From assembly GCA_020072905.1 (NCBI GenBank), contig JAIQGB010000180.1, positions 1 to 20,036 of the forward strand: a stretch of 20,036 nt of DNA, written 5' to 3'. A model generated the notes under the pieces. That model was not told the DNA's origin. It saw only the letters and a list, made by a program, of their open reading frames with translations, and did not search any database. Positions 10,001 to 17,703 of this stretch are shown here, one piece after another. The position numbers were made by a program, and so were the translations under genes. The DNA is from Terriglobia bacterium (GTDB taxonomy: Bacteria; Acidobacteriota; Terriglobia; UBA7540). Each line of letters opens with the position of its first letter. The stretch's first letter is position 1.

Positions 10001-10552
10001 ATGGCGGAGGAAACCGGCCGGTTCATCAACGAAGCCATCAAAGCAGGTGATCGCGACGGGCTCGGCATCGGCGAGGCGGTTGGCCGATTCCTGGCCAAGC
10101 ACCGGGGCGCGCGCTTCCGCCGCTACAGCCTGCTCGCCGCCGCGTACAAGGCGCGCGTTCCCGTCACCGTGCACGTGGCCATCGGAACGGACATCATCCA
10201 CAACCATCCCGCCATGGATCCGCGCGCGACGGGCGCGGCGACGCACCGTGATTTCCGCCTGCTCGCCGCACTCGTCAAGAAGATGGACGGCGGCGGCGTC
10301 TACCTGAACGTAGGTTCCGCGGTAATCCTGCCGGAGGTTTTCGTGAAGTGCGTGAGCCTGGTTGCGAACCTGCGGCGCGCCCCGCGCGGCATCACCACCG
10401 TCAACCTGGATTTCATCCAACACTACCGGCCGCAGCAGAACGTCGTCCTGCGTCCCGCGGCGACGCGCGGCAGCCGGGGCTACGCGCTAACCGGGCACCA
10501 CGAATTGCTAGTTCCGCTCCTCGCCGCAGTTCTCACGGCGCGCCCGCAGTAG
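10001..10552 (+). CDS. C-terminal part of the interrupted conserved protein
   Basis: The 183 residues starting MAEETGRFINEAIKAGDRDG hold the conserved block of the family: AIGTDIIHNHPAMDP, DFRLLAALVKKMDGGGVYLN, VGSAVILPEVFVK, TTVNLDFIQHYRP and RGYALTGHHELLVPLLAAVL. The sequence before the ATG in this frame (GRGRFG) also matches the family, so the ATG is an internal methionine rather than a native start, and no Shine-Dalgarno precedes it. The His and Asp residues and the glycine-rich segment suggest a ligand-binding or catalytic core, but no function is known to me. The CPBP protease gene begins 8 bases after the stop. Confidence 0.65.
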   Translation: MAEETGRFINEAIKAGDRDGLGIGEAVGRFLAKHRGARFRRYSLLAAAYKARVPVTVHVAIGTDIIHNHPAMDPRATGAATHRDFRLLAALVKKMDGGGVYLNVGSAVILPEVFVKCVSLVANLRRAPRGITTVNLDFIQHYRPQQNVVLRPAATRGSRGYALTGHHELLVPLLAAVLTARPQ

Positions 10553-10560
10553 TCGAGGCA

Positions 10561-11373
10561 ATGTCTTCCGACCCCACCCTCATCCCGTCCGCCCCCTCCT
10601 CCACGGAACCGACGCCCGCGCCCCCGACACCCTCACCCTGGACGATCCGCAACCTGGTCATCCTGATCGTCTGCGGCGCGATGGCCTTGATCGCCGCCAA
10701 CCTCCTGACGTTGACGGGCTATGGTGCCTTGAAGCCGATCATGGGCTGGCGGACACCTGCGGCGGACCTGCGCGATAACGCTCTCTTCCTGCTTGCTCTG
10801 CAAACAGTTTTTCACGCCCTCGTACTCGTCATTTGCTATTTCTTCATCGCCGTGAACCACCACCTGCCTTTTTGGAGGACGCTGAAATGGCGTCGCCCTT
10901 CCCTTCAGGTTCTGGGGATGTGTTTACTCGCCGGCATAGGACTGGCTTTGATTGTCCAATTGGCGCCGCCGCTCCTGCCCGATCGGGATGACTTCCCGCT
11001 CACCCGCCTGTTCAGTTCCCCGCTGGCCGGTTACGCGATCGCGGCTTTCGCCATCCTCATCGCCCCATTCATGGAAGAGCTAATCTTCCGCGGCATCCTC
11101 TTCCTCTTTTTCGAGAACCTGGTCGGGCCGCGTTTCGCGATTCTCGGCACGGCGCTGCTTTTCGCCTCTCTGCACGTGCCTGAGTACTGGGGCGCCTGGA
11201 ACCATGTGTTGCTGATTGTGTTCGTAGGGCTGGTCTTCTCATCAGCCCGAGGCCTGACGAGATCTCTGGCCCCCAGCGTTCTTCTCCACGTCGCTTACAA
11301 TGCTGCCCTGATGGCGGGCCTTTATGCCCAGACCCAGGGATTTCGAACCCTGGGAGTCCTGGGGCAACCGTAA
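10561..11373 (+). CDS. CPBP-family intramembrane metalloprotease (CAAX/Abi type)
   Basis: A 270-residue polytopic membrane protein with a Pro/Ser/Thr-rich cytoplasmic N-terminus (residues 1-30) and about seven hydrophobic segments. The CPBP (ABI) signature is clear: FMEELIFRG at 170-178 with the Glu pair 172-173 and Arg177, FASLHVPEYW about 30 residues later, and HVAYNAALMAG near the C-terminus supplying the other histidine. The family contains the Rce1-like CAAX protease fold. Bacterial members act in bacteriocin self-immunity, peptide maturation or are uncharacterised, so the substrate cannot be named. ATG 10561 was chosen because the protein-like sequence begins there, a GAGG (10555-10558) precedes it and the upstream stop is 8 bases away. 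An upstream extension of the open frame only shadows the previous gene. Confidence 0.85.
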   Translation: MSSDPTLIPSAPSSTEPTPAPPTPSPWTIRNLVILIVCGAMALIAANLLTLTGYGALKPIMGWRTPAADLRDNALFLLALQTVFHALVLVICYFFIAVNHHLPFWRTLKWRRPSLQVLGMCLLAGIGLALIVQLAPPLLPDRDDFPLTRLFSSPLAGYAIAAFAILIAPFMEELIFRGILFLFFENLVGPRFAILGTALLFASLHVPEYWGAWNHVLLIVFVGLVFSSARGLTRSLAPSVLLHVAYNAALMAGLYAQTQGFRTLGVLGQP

Positions 11374-11391
11374 GGGATAGGCGGCGGCTGC

Positions 11392-11425
11392 GGACAGGCC
11401 AAACAGGCTGCCGGAAAGGCTGTCC
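11392..11425. terminator. Imperfect hairpin after the CPBP gene
   Basis: GGACAG(G)CC and GGCTGTCC pair with one bulged base around a 17-base loop. It lies about 20 bases after the CPBP stop and just before the DUF5009 start. No T-run follows, so it is more likely an attenuator or incidental than a strong terminator. Confidence 0.25.
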
Positions 11426-11428
11426 GTC

Positions 11429-11446
11429 ATGTTAAAATCCCCGCCC
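11429..11446 (+). promoter_or_regulatory. Extended -10 element directly before the DUF5009 gene
   Basis: TG-T-TAAAAT (hexamer 11433-11438) ends 8 bases before ATG 11447, so transcription would begin about 2 bases before the start codon. No clear -35 is present and no ribosome site precedes ATG 11447. The ATG at 11429 overlaps this element and is the less likely start if the promoter is real. Confidence 0.3.
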
Positions 11447-11821
11447 ATGCCGGCCACCACCGCCGTGCTCGAGCCGCCCCAGGCAGGCTCAGCCGAACTG
11501 CCAAAAACCGCCGCAGGGGAACGCTTCATCGCCCTCGACGCGTTCCGCGGCTTCATCATGTTCACACTGGCCTCGGAGGGCTTCGGATTTGGCGCGCTGC
11601 AGAATCATCCCACCTACGGAAGAATCGCTTCCTGGTTCGATCACGTCCCTTGGACCGGCGGAGTCTTCTGGGACATGATTCAGCCCTCCTTCATGTTCAT
11701 GGTGGGCGTGGCGATGCCCTTCGCGCTGGCGATCCGCGCCTCCAGGGGGGCGACGCCGAGCGACAACTTCAAACCCAGCTCATCAACGTGCTCTCGCAGA
11801 TCGCTTTCACGTATTTCCTGA
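11447..11821 (+). pseudogene. DUF5009/HGSNAT-like membrane acyltransferase, N-terminal part (frame broken)
   Basis: Starts MPATTAVLEPPQAG and contains the family's first blocks: RFIALDAFRGFIMFTLASEGFG (the conserved LDxxRG entry of DUF5009 and heparan-alpha-glucosaminide N-acetyltransferase relatives), NHPTYGRIASWFDHVPW, GGVFWDMIQPSFMFMVGVAMPFAL. After ASRGATPSDNFK, near 11770, the frame changes to meaningless sequence and stops at 11821. The continuation is in another frame (see next entry). The gene should encode an inner-membrane acyltransferase with about ten TM helices acting on a sugar or cell-wall substrate. The helix expected between DNFK and the next block is absent, so a deletion of roughly 25-35 codons plus one base is likelier than a simple one-base slip. 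Confidence 0.7.
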
Positions 11822-12489
11822 CTTACCTGATCCTCCAGATGGAGTTTCGATGGCAGGTGGCGGCGGCCGCGGGCCTGTTGATTCTCCATTCCGCGCTCTT
11901 TTTCCTGTTTCCGGGGCCCGACGGCGCGTTCTCAAAGGAAGGCAACATCGGCCAGGTGATCGATAAGGCGCTGCTAGGTTACAACTATCACGGCTACTAC
12001 GTCACCATCAATTTCCTCAGCAGCACAGTGACGACGCTTTTCGGCGCCTGGGTGGGGACGCTCCTGCGGACGCAAAGGCCGCTGAGGGATAAACTGCGCA
12101 TCCTCGCTATTTCGGCCGTGGCGGCGTTTGCCGGCGGCCTGGCGCTCTCGCTGGTGATCCCCAACGTTAAGCGGCTCTGGACCGCTTCCTGGACGCTTTA
12201 TAGCGCCGGCTGGGTGCTGGTGATGATGCTGGGCTTCATCCTGCTGATCGACGTGGCGGGGTACCGGAAGGTCGCCTTCCCGCTGATTGTGGTGGGTATG
12301 AATTCGATTTTCATTTATTCCGCTGGGTTTCTGATTAAGGGCTCCATCAACCGCATCGTGACCGCCTTTTCGAGCGGTTACACATTCATCGGGCCTCTTG
12401 GCCCCGTCGCCCAGAGCTGCACCGTCATGCTCGTCCTCTGGTACCTCTGCTACTGGCTCTACAAGCGGAAGATCTTCATTAAGGTCTGA
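11650..12489 (+). pseudogene. DUF5009/HGSNAT-like membrane acyltransferase, C-terminal part
   Basis: The family sequence resumes about 11774 with QLINVLSQIAFTYFLTYLIL; the part of this frame before it is an out-of-frame shadow of the N-terminal half. It continues with LFFLFPGPDGAFSKEGNIG, YYVTINFLSSTVTTLFGAW, VIPNVKRLWTASWTLYSAGW, VVGMNSIFIYSAGFLIKG, and finally VLWYLCYWLYKRKIFIKV. About seven hydrophobic helices are visible and the C-terminus is complete. Joined with the first part it gives about 347 residues, shorter than the roughly 370-400 I expect for the family. An alternative is a sequencing slip in the run of six G at 11739-11744, but correcting that alone gives GGDAERQLQT in place of the better family match ATPSDNFK. 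No start or ribosome site supports separate translation. Confidence 0.7.
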
Positions 12490-12615
12490 AGCTCGAAGCT
12501 CCAGATTGGGGAACGGAGACTTGTCCGGGCGCGCAGACCCTTGAGTTGGCAAACCTACCATATTGTCTATTGATGGGCAGAGCTGAGGCCTTTCGCCAGC
12601 ATGCGTCCATGCGCT
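12490..12615. other. Short intergenic stretch between convergent genes
   Basis: It carries a tandem GAAGCTC pair at its left edge and no open frame, hairpin with T-run or other feature that I can recognise. Confidence 0.5.
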
Positions 12616-13272
12616 CTACGGAAGATGCTTCTCTATGAAACTCCGGACACCGAGAATCATCGAGACGACCTCAGTCTGCGTAATCTCGCTAAACCGGCCG
12701 TGGTCGGCTTTGTTTCGCGTGTCGGCCCACGCAGTGATGTGCTTGTTCTCAGACTGGGAAATGGCCTCGATCTGCTTCGACGGCTGATACAAGGCTGCCT
12801 GCAGTTTTGATATAGAAGTTCTTTGAGGATCGTAGGCGAAGCCGCCGGCATCACATAGACGTCGTAATGGGTCTTCGAGCGAGGCTCCAGCAAGAAAGGC
12901 GGCGATGCCGAGCTGCGCCTGCCTTTGTGGGGCTTCCTTGCTCGTCTCAGCCGCTTCAGCCTGAGCCTGGGCGATGTTCAAGATGTCTCCCTCTATCTCG
13001 CGGGCAATCGCTAGCCGGGGACTCGTGAGAGCCCCCTCATCGTACAGCGCTACGACGGCCTTGCTGGCCCCCACTGCTCTGATCCAGTCCGCCGACTCCA
13101 GCGCATCCTTTAGCGCGGCCATGATTGGATGGCTCCCGCCTATCGTGTCATGAACGACTGACTGTGCCAGCGATGCCGCCTCGTAATTAGCGGCGGTGCC
13201 CTGATCTCGCTCGCTCAAGCGCCGGATACGGTCGATTCGAGCCTTGATTGCTGTGTTTTCATCCGCTGCCAT
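12616..13272 (-). CDS. Abortive-infection-family protein with a HEPN-like RNxxxH motif
   Basis: A 218-residue soluble, mostly helical protein. The C-terminal 60 residues resemble the Abi-C (abortive infection C-terminal) type: the segment ISKLQAAL is followed by SENKHITAWADTRNKADHGRFSEITQTEVVSMILGVRSFIEKHL. Arg186-Asn187-x3-His191 fits the RphixxxH catalytic pattern of HEPN ribonucleases. In that superfamily many members cleave RNA to stop growth after phage infection or as toxins; assigning this role here is inference. It stands alone between two convergent or tandem units, with no obvious antitoxin or partner. ATG 13272 is supported by GAGGG (13280-13276) three bases upstream. An extended -10 (TGT-TAGAAT) lies about 75 bases upstream. 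Confidence 0.75.
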   Translation of the reverse strand: MAADENTAIKARIDRIRRLSERDQGTAANYEAASLAQSVVHDTIGGSHPIMAALKDALESADWIRAVGASKAVVALYDEGALTSPRLAIAREIEGDILNIAQAQAEAAETSKEAPQRQAQLGIAAFLAGASLEDPLRRLCDAGGFAYDPQRTSISKLQAALYQPSKQIEAISQSENKHITAWADTRNKADHGRFSEITQTEVVSMILGVRSFIEKHLP

Positions 13273-13278
13273 CTGCCC

Positions 13279-13359
13279 TCACACGGTGCGTTTAGAGAAT
13301 TCCTGGTAGCCCGGCAGCTTCACTGCTGGCGCCGCCCCCTGGACACGCAATTCTAACAT
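13279..13359 (-). other. Short leader frame or gene remnant before the Abi-type gene
   Basis: ATG 13359 opens a 26-codon frame (MLELRVQGAAPAVKLPGYQE..., ending SKRTV) that stops 6 bases before the Abi start. The AAPAVKLPGYQEF part resembles the lead-in of M16-type peptidases (...LPxYxxFTLKNGL), so it may be a leftover of an interrupted gene. Alternatively it is a leader or chance frame. Confidence 0.25.
13350..13358 (-). promoter_or_regulatory. Extended -10 candidate for the Abi-type gene
   Basis: On the minus strand TGT-TAGAAT (hexamer 13355-13350) matches an extended -10. The expected leader would be about 70 bases. No -35 hexamer was found at normal spacing. Confidence 0.3.
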
Positions 13360-13407
13360 GGGGCCTGCCGAGTCCCGGACCTTCAGCTCCGCCCCGGCCA
13401 GCGATGT

Positions 13408-14802
13408 TCAAACTTCCCGGCGGTGTTTGATGTCGATTTGCAGGCGCTTGATTTTCTGGTTGAGGGTGGAGAGAGGAATCTTGAACTTTTCCGCGGCTTC
13501 GGTCTGGCTCCAGTTGGTGCGGGAGAGCATGTCGAGGATGACGCGCCGCTCGTAGGTTTCGACGATTTCGAACAGCGAGCGTCCTTCCAGGTCCTCAAAG
13601 GGGAGGCCGCGTGCATCATGTGAACCGTTGGGTGAAAGCTGCTCAGGAAGGATGTCGGGCGTCAGTTCCGGTCCGGAAGAGAGCACCACGGCGCGCTCCA
13701 CGGCGTTCTCCAGCTCGCGGACATTGCCCGGCCAGTCGTAATTCATCATCATGCGCAGGGCCTCGGGCGTGAAGCGCAGTCCTGTCCGGCCGTTCTCCTC
13801 GGCGAATTTCACCAGGAAATGATCGACCAGGAGCGGGATATCCTCCTTGCGCTCGCGCAGCGGCGGCAGGGGGATAGTGATGACATTGAGGCGATAGAAC
13901 AGGTCCTCGCGGAACCTATTCTCCTGCACGAGGCGCCGCAGGTCGGCATTGGTGGCGGCGAGGATGCGAACGTCCACATGGATCGTCTCCGTCCCGCCCA
14001 GGCGCATAAACTCGCGCTCCTGGATGACGCGCAGCAGCTTGGTCTGAGTCTCGACGCCGATGGTTCCGATCTCGTCGAAAAAGATCGTGCCCTGGTCCGC
14101 GACCTCGAAAAGCCCGCGCTTGGTGGCGATGGCGGAGGTGAACGCTCCCTTGACGTGGCCGAAAAGCGTGCTCTCAAGCAGGTCGACGGGCATCGAGCCA
14201 GTGTTGACCGGGACGAACGACCGGTCGGCGCGGGGGCTGGTGGCGTGGATGGTCTTGGCCACAAGCTCCTTGCCCGTCCCGCTTTCGCCGGCGATGAGCA
14301 CCGTAGCGCGGCTGGGCGCGACCTGGGTGATGAGGTCGAAGACCTTCTGCATCCGCTCACTCTTGCCCACGATGTTCGGCAGGCCGAAGCGCTTGAGCGC
14401 GCGGCGGAGCTGGACGTTTTCGACTTGCAGCCGGGACTTGTCGAGGGCGTTGCGGATTTCCAGCAGCAGCTTGTCGTTGTCCCAGGGCTTGGTGATGTAA
14501 CTCTCCGCGCCCTCCTTCGACGCCTGGAAGGCCATCTGGCTGGAATCGTAGGCGGTAATCATGATGACGCCCACGTCCGGCGTGTCGCGTCGCAGGATCT
14601 TGAGGACCTCCAGGCCGTTCCGGTCCGGCAGGCTGATATCGAGCAGAACCAGGTCGAAGACGCCTTCCTCGACTTTTTTCAATCCTTCCTCGCCGGTCGG
14701 GGCACTCGCGACACGATAGCCCTCCAGCCCCAAAATCTGCTCGAGGCTTTCGCGGATTTCCAGTTCGTCATCAATGATGAGGACGGAACCCTTAGCCGAC
14801 AT
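13408..14802 (-). CDS. NtrC-family sigma-54-dependent response regulator
   Basis: 464 residues from ATG 14802 (MSAKGSVLIIDDE), which overlaps the kinase stop by 11 bp; a longer upstream reading is only a shadow of the kinase gene. Receiver domain with Asp11/Asp12 and phospho-acceptor Asp55 (LVLLDISLPD), and the KPW lysine at 105. The AAA+ domain has Walker A GESGTGKE (172-179), the sigma-54 contact loop GAFTSA (219-224), Walker B TIFFDEIG (239-246) and the DWPGNVRELENAVERAVVL sensor region. The Fis-type helix-turn-helix is at about 415-460 (RRVILDMLSRTNWSQTEAAEKFKIPLSTLNQKI). It opens sigma-54 RNA polymerase promoters when phosphorylated by the adjacent kinase. The loop has Ser in place of the second Gly of GAFTGA, a natural variant. 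The targets are unknown; its own operon promoter is a candidate. Confidence 0.93.
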   Translation of the reverse strand: MSAKGSVLIIDDELEIRESLEQILGLEGYRVASAPTGEEGLKKVEEGVFDLVLLDISLPDRNGLEVLKILRRDTPDVGVIMITAYDSSQMAFQASKEGAESYITKPWDNDKLLLEIRNALDKSRLQVENVQLRRALKRFGLPNIVGKSERMQKVFDLITQVAPSRATVLIAGESGTGKELVAKTIHATSPRADRSFVPVNTGSMPVDLLESTLFGHVKGAFTSAIATKRGLFEVADQGTIFFDEIGTIGVETQTKLLRVIQEREFMRLGGTETIHVDVRILAATNADLRRLVQENRFREDLFYRLNVITIPLPPLRERKEDIPLLVDHFLVKFAEENGRTGLRFTPEALRMMMNYDWPGNVRELENAVERAVVLSSGPELTPDILPEQLSPNGSHDARGLPFEDLEGRSLFEIVETYERRVILDMLSRTNWSQTEAAEKFKIPLSTLNQKIKRLQIDIKHRREV

Positions 14803-17620
14803 TGACCGTTTTCCTTGCCGTGGGGAATTCGAGCCGGAACGTCGTACCCTTCCCGACCGCGCTCTCCACGCCGATCTTGCCGGAATGCTCGCGGATGATT
14901 CCGTAGGTGACCGCAAGGCCGAGGCCCGTGCCGCGGCTCTTGGCCTTGGTGGTGAAGAAGGGATCGAAGATCTTGCTCAGGTGATCCGGCGGGATACCCA
15001 TGCCGTTGTCGGAGACCTCCACGTGGATGGAGGAGTTTTCAGTCTCCGTGGCAAGGGTGAGTTCGCCTCCGCCCGGCATGGCGTCGCGGGCGTTCATGAT
15101 GAGGTTCATGAAGACCTGTTGCAGCTTGCCGGCGTTTCCGTAAAGCGGAGGCACCGAGGTCGAGAGCTGGGTATTGAGGGTAATCTTGGACGCCCGCAGC
15201 ATGGGCTCAACCAGCGATACGGTCTCGCGGATCAGCCGGTTCAAATCCAGCTCCGCATACTCGCTGCCGCTGACGCGCGAGAACTTCAGAAGGCTGTTGA
15301 CAATTTCGGAAGCGCGGAACGATTGCTTGACGATCTTCTCCACCGTCCGCCGGCTCTGATCCTCCAGGGGCATCTGCTTGAAAAGCACCTGGGCCTGAGA
15401 GGAAATCACCGCCAGAGGAGTATTGACCTCGTGGGCCACTCCCGCCGCCAGCAAGCCGATCGAGGAGAGCTTCTCGGCCTGGATGAGCTGGTCCTCCAGG
15501 TTCACGCGCTCCGTGATGTCGTTGAAGATGAGCAGGCGCCCGATGACCTGTTCGTCCTTCCCGATCAGGGGTGTCGTGGAAAGGTTGACGATCAGGCGCC
15601 GCTCGTCGGGCGTGCGCAGGCCGAATTTGTAAAGGCTCATGGTGCGGTGCGGCTCGTTGGCAGGTGGAAGCTCCGCCAGCAGTTCGGGCGGGAAAATCGA
15701 CTCCAGCCTCGCCCCCACCGCCTCGGCGCGCGTCAGGCCGTAAAGCTTCTCCAGGGCGGAATTCCATCCGGTGACCCGATGTTCCAGGTCGCAGGCTAGC
15801 ACCCCGACACTAATCGACTCGATGATGCTCTCGCTGAAGTCCCGCAGCTCCTGGTACTGCAGCGCCTTCTGCTCCAACGATTCATAGAGGCGAGCGTTCT
15901 CGAGGGCGACGGCCAGGTAGCTGGCCATGGTCAGCAACAGGTCGATGTCTTCACTGGAGAGAAAGTCGCCCTTGCTCGTCCGGCCCAGAGCCAAGTAGCC
16001 GAGCGTCCGGTCTTTCATTTTGAAGGGCAGGTAATAGTGCAGGTCCAGGCGCTCGAGGGTGGACTGGACCTCAGGCGGGTAGCCCCAGACGTGCCTCACA
16101 CTCTCGAAGAACAGATACCCTTTCTGTAGTTCGGGCCGGTCCGGTTCAAGGAAGGTCAGGTCATAGGGCCCCGCGGCCGAGATCCCGCGGGACTTGGTCA
16201 GGCGGAAGCCGTTCCCCTCCGCCTGGAGAAAGATGGCGACACGGTCTACACCCAGCGTCTCCGCCAGGCGACCGGCGACCTTGTCAAGCAGGCGATCAAC
16301 GTGCCGTTCGGAGGTCAGTTCGCGAGCAAAGGTCAAAAGCGTGCGCCGATAGTCGTACCTCTCGCGATTCAGCAACCTGTCCAGCCGCGCCTGGATCCAG
16401 TTGACGATCGGTTGGAACAGAAAGGCGGCGATGACGATGGCCAGGATCCATCCGCCGCGGCTGGTGGTCGGGAAGCTCGTCCGAAAAACGTCCGCGAAAA
16501 GCGCGATCAGTCCGAAGGAGAGCCCGACGATGGCCGCCGTCGCCAGCGTATACGCGAGCCCGCGCTGAAAGATAATGTCCACATCCATCAGCCGGTAGCG
16601 CACGATGGCGTATCCAAAAGTGAGCGGCAGCAGGATCAGCGCCAGCGCCGAGAGCTTCATCCACGGAGTCGGAATGAAACCCAGGACGTAGGGCAGGAGG
16701 TAGAGGGCCGCGAAAGGCCCGATGGAGAGGAACGTGCCCCGTGTCAGCCACTTGAGCTGCTGCTTGATGAGCGGGACCTCGGTACGACGGTAGTTGCGGA
16801 GCAACCAGAAGGCCCCGGCCAGGAAATACACGGCCAAGTACAACAGTTCCACGCGGTCAATCACCCAGCGAGTGAGCAGCAGGGGCAGCGACCAGAGCAG
16901 CACGCCCGTGGCGATCATGACGTGCACGGCGAGAAGAAGTGCCCCGGGAAGATAGACGAACACGGCGCGTACCGGCCGCGCGTGCAGGAATTCCGGCCGC
17001 TCCGGAAAACTCAGGCAAAAATGCAGAAACAGTGCGGGTTGCAGGATGAGCGCGATGACGTTCAGCCAGTAGATGGTCCAATCGAACAGGTTCAGCTTGC
17101 CGGTGTAAGAAAACGTGTAGAGGACGAACGAGGTCAGGCAGAAAACATAAAAGTGCAGAGACTTGGGAGCGGTCCACCGCCGCACCAGGATGAACGTTCC
17201 GATGAGGAGATAAATGAGACCGACGAGCTCAAGGTAGTGGCGGAGCGAGCGAGGGTTGTTCTGCGGCGCAACGACAAGTTCGGTCCGGAACTTCTGTCCG
17301 TTGCGCACCAGATCATACGTCGCCTTCGACCAAATGCCGCTTTGAAAAACCTCGCGGGCGGCATCGACGGCGTGGCGGATGGGGACGCCGTTGATCCCCT
17401 CCAGCTTGTCGCCTTGGGCGATACCGGCGTGTTGGGCGGGACTGTCCTGCGCGACCATCCACGCGGCAACGCCCTGGGCGGTATCCACCCACGAAACGCC
17501 ATCGTCCGGAAGCTGGTAGATCCGGCGCTGCTCAAAATTCAGAACTCCAAACACCAGCAGGGCCAGACTCAGCAGAGCCAGAAAGACGGTCGTGAACCGG
17601 AAGGGGAGTGTCGTCCTCAT
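14792..17620 (-). CDS. Large sensor histidine kinase: PDZ, multi-TM, GAF, PAS, HisKA, HATPase
   Basis: 942 residues. Order: TM about 10-28; a periplasmic PDZ-like domain about 40-120 (GDKLEGINGVPIRHAVDA); about eight further TM helices between 128 and 405; GAF about 425-580; PAS about 592-710, ending LLIFNDITERVNLEDQL; HisKA with phospho-acceptor His730 in AAGVAHEVNTPLAVI; HATPase with N box NLIMNARDAMPGGG, G1 DNGMGIPP (871-878) and G2 RGTGLGLAVTYGI. It should sense a membrane or envelope signal and phosphorylate the NtrC-class regulator whose start lies inside its 3' end. The layout recalls PrsK-type kinases of exosortase systems, but no exosortase gene is present and the PDZ domain is extra. 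Upstream lies a sigma-54 promoter candidate. The start at 17620 is chosen by the signal-anchor N-terminus; its ribosome site is weak. Confidence 0.92.
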   Translation of the reverse strand: MRTTLPFRFTTVFLALLSLALLVFGVLNFEQRRIYQLPDDGVSWVDTAQGVAAWMVAQDSPAQHAGIAQGDKLEGINGVPIRHAVDAAREVFQSGIWSKATYDLVRNGQKFRTELVVAPQNNPRSLRHYLELVGLIYLLIGTFILVRRWTAPKSLHFYVFCLTSFVLYTFSYTGKLNLFDWTIYWLNVIALILQPALFLHFCLSFPERPEFLHARPVRAVFVYLPGALLLAVHVMIATGVLLWSLPLLLTRWVIDRVELLYLAVYFLAGAFWLLRNYRRTEVPLIKQQLKWLTRGTFLSIGPFAALYLLPYVLGFIPTPWMKLSALALILLPLTFGYAIVRYRLMDVDIIFQRGLAYTLATAAIVGLSFGLIALFADVFRTSFPTTSRGGWILAIVIAAFLFQPIVNWIQARLDRLLNRERYDYRRTLLTFARELTSERHVDRLLDKVAGRLAETLGVDRVAIFLQAEGNGFRLTKSRGISAAGPYDLTFLEPDRPELQKGYLFFESVRHVWGYPPEVQSTLERLDLHYYLPFKMKDRTLGYLALGRTSKGDFLSSEDIDLLLTMASYLAVALENARLYESLEQKALQYQELRDFSESIIESISVGVLACDLEHRVTGWNSALEKLYGLTRAEAVGARLESIFPPELLAELPPANEPHRTMSLYKFGLRTPDERRLIVNLSTTPLIGKDEQVIGRLLIFNDITERVNLEDQLIQAEKLSSIGLLAAGVAHEVNTPLAVISSQAQVLFKQMPLEDQSRRTVEKIVKQSFRASEIVNSLLKFSRVSGSEYAELDLNRLIRETVSLVEPMLRASKITLNTQLSTSVPPLYGNAGKLQQVFMNLIMNARDAMPGGGELTLATETENSSIHVEVSDNGMGIPPDHLSKIFDPFFTTKAKSRGTGLGLAVTYGIIREHSGKIGVESAVGKGTTFRLEFPTARKTVNVG

Positions 17621-17671
17621 CCTAGTGATTCACATCAATTCGAAAGGACACACAACACCGCATAACCTCAC

Positions 17672-17687
17672 AGCAACTTTCCTTCCA
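17672..17687 (-). promoter_or_regulatory. Sigma-54 (-24/-12) promoter candidate for the kinase/NtrC operon
   Basis: The minus strand reads TGGAAGGAAAGTTGCT. Against TGGCAC-N5-TTGCA it keeps TGG at -24, TTGC at -12 and the exact GG-to-GC spacing. The start would fall about 40 bases before ATG 17620. The operon encodes a sigma-54 activator, which makes positive autoregulation likely. Confidence 0.55.
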
Positions 17688-17700
17688 GTACTTGAAGGAA
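17679..17700. promoter_or_regulatory. 22-bp near-palindrome overlapping the -24 element
   Basis: TTCCTTC and GAAGGAA arms enclose CAGTACTT; 10 of 11 positions pair. It covers the -24 side of the sigma-54 promoter, so a protein bound here would block or modulate polymerase. Confidence 0.5.
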
Positions 17701-17703
17701 TCT

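Larger units (their letters stand above)
9760..10552 (+). pseudogene. Conserved protein of unknown function with its middle replaced
   Basis: ATG 9760 begins MSTYGFRPFSLDQVKTYPLGE...SKVTV, an N-terminus that fits the same conserved family as the frame at 10001-10552 (GRFGMAEETG..., GTDIIHNHP, GGGVYLNVGSAV, LDFIQHYRP, ALTGHHELL). In the intact homologues I remember, about 80 residues lie between these two parts. Here there are only about 130 bases (9847-9978), the two parts are in different frames (a stop occurs at 9962 in the downstream frame), and the bases between them read as coding on the other strand. I know the family only as conserved and uncharacterised; a deoxyhypusine-synthase-like label is sometimes seen and I would not rely on it. 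It is non-functional unless the sequence is wrong. Confidence 0.6.

Noticed and set aside
10348..10560. N-terminal extension of the CPBP protease by 71 codons
   Set aside because: The extra residues are an out-of-frame reading of the preceding gene; ATG 10561 lies behind a GAGG and a stop of the upstream gene.
14803..14916. N-terminal extension of the NtrC-class regulator
   Set aside because: The 38 extra residues are an alternative frame of the kinase 3' end; the receiver domain begins properly at ATG 14802.
13819..15799. Two long plus-strand open frames opposite the NtrC regulator and kinase
   Set aside because: Both are mirror frames of genes with complete, recognisable domains on the minus strand.
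16301..17665. Long plus-strand open frame (454 codons)
   Set aside because: Lies antisense to the large histidine kinase; composition is rich in Gln/Arg/Glu with no domain, as expected from the reverse of a GC-rich gene.
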